Notes under the pieces: model-generated | Told to the model about the DNA's origin: nothing | Databases searched by the model: none | The model's input: only the letters and a program-made list of their open reading frames with translations | From: Oligoflexus sp. | GTDB lineage: Bacteria; Bdellovibrionota_B; Oligoflexia; Oligoflexales; Oligoflexaceae | Assembly: GCF_035712445.1 (NCBI RefSeq) | Contig: NZ_DASTAT010000028.1 | Location: 1 to 64,000, forward strand | Direction of reading: 5' to 3' | DNA length: 64,000 nt | Part shown: in pieces, positions 61,375 to 64,000 of the stretch | Layout: each line of letters opens with the position of its first letter | Position numbering within the stretch: the first letter of the stretch is position 1 | Position numbers and translations under genes: made by a program

Positions 61375-62262
61375 TCAGTGGGCGTCCTGGGTGGCTTTTT
61401 TCCGTTCCATATCAAGCTGTTTCGCCTCGATACGGGCCATCAGCTCCCGCGCCTGCGAGCGCATGTCGGCATCCGCGCCGTCGGCTTCCAGGACATTTTC
61501 CAGGAATTTCTGGCTCTTCTCCGCATCGCCTGTGACGTAAAAAGTCTGGACGGCCAGAAGGTAATTGGCCAGGGGATGCTCGGAATTCCGATCCAGGACC
61601 ACGCGGAAATCAGCCTCGGCCTCCTGGAAACGGCCCAGAGCCTGAGCGGCTGCAGCGGCCCCAAGGGTGGCGGCAAGACAGGAGTTGCAGATTTTTTTCG
61701 CCTGCGTGAAATCCGAGTAGGCGGCTTCGAAATTGCCGACCTCAAGGTTCACCGAACCGAGATTCAGGACAGGAGCCAGGCTATCGGGGGACACCTGATG
61801 GGCCAGATTAAAATAGGCGATGGCTTCCCGGTAATCTTCCATCAGAACCGCACGCTGACGCTGGAGCACGCCCAAAAGATTAAGGGCCATGGCCTGCTTC
61901 GGACGCCCTTTCAGAACGAGGTCGGCATAGAACTGGGCCCGATCGATCTGTCCTTTGGCGGCAAAGGCAATCGCCAAAAATAGGAAGGCATCCTCGTTGC
62001 CGGGATGATCCTTCAGATGCTTTTCAGCCTGCTGCACGACAAGGTCCCAGCGTTCTTCCGAAAGCGCCTGCATGGTCTGCTCGAAGGTATTCTGGCCCGC
62101 ATAGCGCCGGCGAATCTCCTGCATATCATAGCGGTGGAGCTGCAGCCCTTGCCCTACCGATGTCGCCTGCAAGGCTTCGGTCGGACGCCGCGATGGTGAC
62201 TCCGCGTTATCAAGCGATTGACAGCTTACGAGAGCGAGCAACATGAACGGGATGAGTTTCAT
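61375..62262 (-). CDS. TPR lipoprotein
   Basis: This is a 295-residue protein, lipobox ALVSC (Cys14). A Ser/Arg-rich linker leads to about six TPR-like helical pairs from residue 65 on (AIAYFNLAHQVSPDSLAPVLNLG, AAYSDFTQAKKICNSCLAATLG, AEADFRVVLDRNSEHPLANYLLA). Such proteins commonly form periplasmic assembly or pilotin-type scaffolds. Its ATG overlaps the stop of the gene upstream (AATGA), so the two are coupled. A 217-nt gap follows before the HExxH lipoprotein gene. Confidence 0.85.
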   Translation of the reverse strand: MKLIPFMLLALVSCQSLDNAESPSRRPTEALQATSVGQGLQLHRYDMQEIRRRYAGQNTFEQTMQALSEERWDLVVQQAEKHLKDHPGNEDAFLFLAIAFAAKGQIDRAQFYADLVLKGRPKQAMALNLLGVLQRQRAVLMEDYREAIAYFNLAHQVSPDSLAPVLNLGSVNLEVGNFEAAYSDFTQAKKICNSCLAATLGAAAAAQALGRFQEAEADFRVVLDRNSEHPLANYLLAVQTFYVTGDAEKSQKFLENVLEADGADADMRSQARELMARIEAKQLDMERKKATQDAH

Positions 62263-64000
62263 TCCGCACTCCCTTTGGCAAAGGAAAAGGAACTCTTGCC
62301 ATCCATTTCCGAAGGCAGAGCTAAATAATTGATCTGTCGCGCAGCCGCTGAGGCCGAGTAGCGCCAGAAGTTTTCATCACCCACGCTGAGCTTCAGAATC
62401 CAATCCGGCAGTGTGTTGCCGTGCTGAATCGCATCGGCGAGACGCTTTTCCAGAGCCTCCATTTCCTGCGTGAAATAGCTATTCAGCTCCTGCCGTGCCA
62501 GCGCTACTTCCGGACCAGGCTGCTCCATGTTCAAATCCTGCAGAAGCCCCCGGTAGCGCTGCGCCTGGAACAGAGTTTCATAAAGGGCCGGACCGCAGTG
62601 GCTCGCATAGGGCACCTGGCAGGCTTCGGCATAAGCGCTCCGCACGCGGTTATAATTATCCTGAATTTTTTGGAAGACCCCGTCCTGGCTTCCCATCAAT
62701 GATTTTTGCACATTGGAAAAGCCTGCATCCGCATCCTTGCGGGCGCGTTCAAACGCGATCTGACTCATCAGGTCACTGACCACGAAGAGCGAGGAGCTTT
62801 GATCCCGGAGGCGCATCTGAACGCTTTCCCGAACCTGGGCATGGCCGCTCTGATTCTCGCGATAGGCAAGACCGGCAAGACGCGCGCGCAGCTCGGGTTT
62901 ATCCGGCAGATTGCGTTCCAGCATGGCAATGTCTTCCTGAATCCATTGATTATTCAGCGTGGCCTGATGAATGCGCATGAGGCGGGCGCTGAGGCTATTG
63001 ACCTCGGCCTCTTCAAGATCGCGACTGCTCAGAAGACGGGTAAGCTCCAGTCGAGCTTCCTCGTGTTTGGCCTGAGCCATCAGTCCATCGACGATGACGA
63101 ATTGCGCCTCGCGACGCCGGGGATCATTGGGAAAGGTCACAAGGAAATTGCTGTAGGTCTGTACCGAAGCCGCCAGTTCACCCTGGGCCATGAGCAAGGC
63201 GCCCTTATCCAAAAGTGCCTGCCGATAGATATCATCCCGCACGCCGTCGCGTTCGATGGCCAAAAGCTGCTCTTTCGTTTCCGTGAATTTTTGCAGATCC
63301 TGATAGGAGCGGGCCACCAGGTAACGAGCCCGGTTGCGCCTCTCCGAGGGTTTCAGTTCATGGATGAGCTGGGTGAGCTTGCTGATCGCCGGTTCGGGCT
63401 GGGCACTGGCTAAAAGCGCGTCGGCCTGCTTTTCAAGAGCCATGCGATAGAGTTCATCACGGTTGGCAAAGCCAAGGACCGGCCGGGTCACTTCCAGATC
63501 CGCACGACGGCCCAAAAGCGCAAGTTTCTCGACATCAGCATAGTCCTTGTTTTCCAGGGCATAGGTCATCAGCACCGTAAAGCTCTCGGTACGCAGGGGA
63601 CGCTCGCCGAGCAGTTCAAGGACATCACGCAGCTGCTGCCTGGCTGATTCATGCAGGCCGAGCTGTCGATCGATCACGGCAATATTCAGGGTATGCAGCG
63701 CCTGCTCAGCGCCAGCCGACTGTTCCCGCATCAGGAGCATGATCTGCTTCAGACTGCCAAGGCCGGTCTGATCACTGACAGTTTCATTCGCCCAGGGATT
63801 GCTCATATTCCATTTCATGGTCTGCATCTGCAGGGCCAGGGCCCGGTTCAGATACTGACTGCGGACAGCCCCCGAGGAACTCTGCGCGAGACTGATCCAG
63901 GTGCTGATGGACTCCTGACGCAGGCCATGCGCTGCGAGCACTTCAGCCCATTTTGCGCGGATGCTGCGTGAATCGGGATTCTCTGCGGAATTGTCCATGT
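62259..64000 (-). CDS. Large TPR protein, N-terminus outside window (partial)
   Basis: The frame stays open through the last base of the window, so the true start is probably beyond it; the first ATG in view is at 63998 and has no signal peptide. The visible 580 residues are helical repeats with A/L/Q/E-rich pairs (SARQQLRDVLELLGERPL, ARLELTRLLSSRDLEEAEV, FEQ-type turns), consistent with TPRs. No other motif is recognised. It shares an operon with the TPR lipoprotein that follows. Confidence 0.8.
   Translation of the reverse strand, partial: MDNSAENPDSRSIRAKWAEVLAAHGLRQESISTWISLAQSSSGAVRSQYLNRALALQMQTMKWNMSNPWANETVSDQTGLGSLKQIMLLMREQSAGAEQALHTLNIAVIDRQLGLHESARQQLRDVLELLGERPLRTESFTVLMTYALENKDYADVEKLALLGRRADLEVTRPVLGFANRDELYRMALEKQADALLASAQPEPAISKLTQLIHELKPSERRNRARYLVARSYQDLQKFTETKEQLLAIERDGVRDDIYRQALLDKGALLMAQGELAASVQTYSNFLVTFPNDPRRREAQFVIVDGLMAQAKHEEARLELTRLLSSRDLEEAEVNSLSARLMRIHQATLNNQWIQEDIAMLERNLPDKPELRARLAGLAYRENQSGHAQVRESVQMRLRDQSSSLFVVSDLMSQIAFERARKDADAGFSNVQKSLMGSQDGVFQKIQDNYNRVRSAYAEACQVPYASHCGPALYETLFQAQRYRGLLQDLNMEQPGPEVALARQELNSYFTQEMEALEKRLADAIQHGNTLPDWILKLSVGDENFWRYSASAAARQINYLALPSEMDGKSSFSFAKGSAE

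Overview
The window reads as about 64 kb of chromosome from a Gram-negative, GC-rich, respiring environmental bacterium. The evidence is an Mla phospholipid transporter, several outer-membrane beta-barrels, a type II NADH dehydrogenase, a menaquinone enzyme (MenB), and at least ten predicted lipoproteins. Many lipoproteins, TPR proteins, degenerate signalling proteins and giant surface proteins suggest Bdellovibrionota/Oligoflexia or a related delta-type lineage. That placement is inference. I saw no rRNA, tRNA, CRISPR array, prophage or insertion sequence. Genes are tightly packed, with many ATGA/GTGA overlaps.

Layout. 1-4.6 kb: envelope proteins, namely a partial phospholipase-D-like lipoprotein, a small beta-barrel, a cytochrome-c-bearing lipoprotein and, divergently, a von Willebrand A lipoprotein. 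4.6-14 kb: a DUF4920 protein, ClpB, uridine phosphorylase, an ABC ATPase with its permease/M1-aminopeptidase fusion, and a YihY/BrkB membrane protein. 14-19.8 kb: a beta-helix lipoprotein, a YkgJ-type cysteine-cluster protein, a secreted amidohydrolase, a YetF-like protein, a GNAT acetyltransferase and NDH-2. 19.9-22.8 kb: a four-gene Mla-type operon (lipoprotein, MlaE, MlaF, MlaD). 22.8-26.4 kb: patatin-like lipase, GlsB/YeaQ protein, 2OG-Fe(II) oxygenase, MenB and a YgiD/LigB dioxygenase. 26.4-35.1 kb: a signalling block with a stand-alone receiver, a histidine-kinase-like protein with a decayed ATPase domain, a CBS/receiver-like protein, a transglycosylase-like protein and a 1740-residue pseudokinase-AAA-TPR-GAF-PP2C protein. 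35.3-37 kb: a lipoprotein and a methyltransferase.

37-64 kb is the most unusual part. A membrane protein that looks like the end of FliF joined to a FliG-like domain (36998-39034) is divergent from a TPR lipoprotein and a beta-barrel. These are followed by two tandem paralogous lipoproteins of about 1910 residues (FnIII-like repeats, an IPT/TIG domain and GLUG-like repeats), a 1147-residue secreted helical-repeat protein, a MotA/MotB stator pair, a two-TM sensor-like protein and a FecR-like secreted protein. On the opposite strand come a TM protein with an acidic/proline-rich linker, an HExxH lipoprotein and two TPR proteins, the last cut by the window end. No filament, hook, rod, export or FliM/FliN gene is present here. 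My working hypothesis is a non-flagellar, ion-driven envelope motor (gliding-like or surface-moving), with a fused FliF/FliG rotor, MotAB stators and TPR/lipoprotein parts linking to the surface. This is an inference from gene content and from motifs read by eye.
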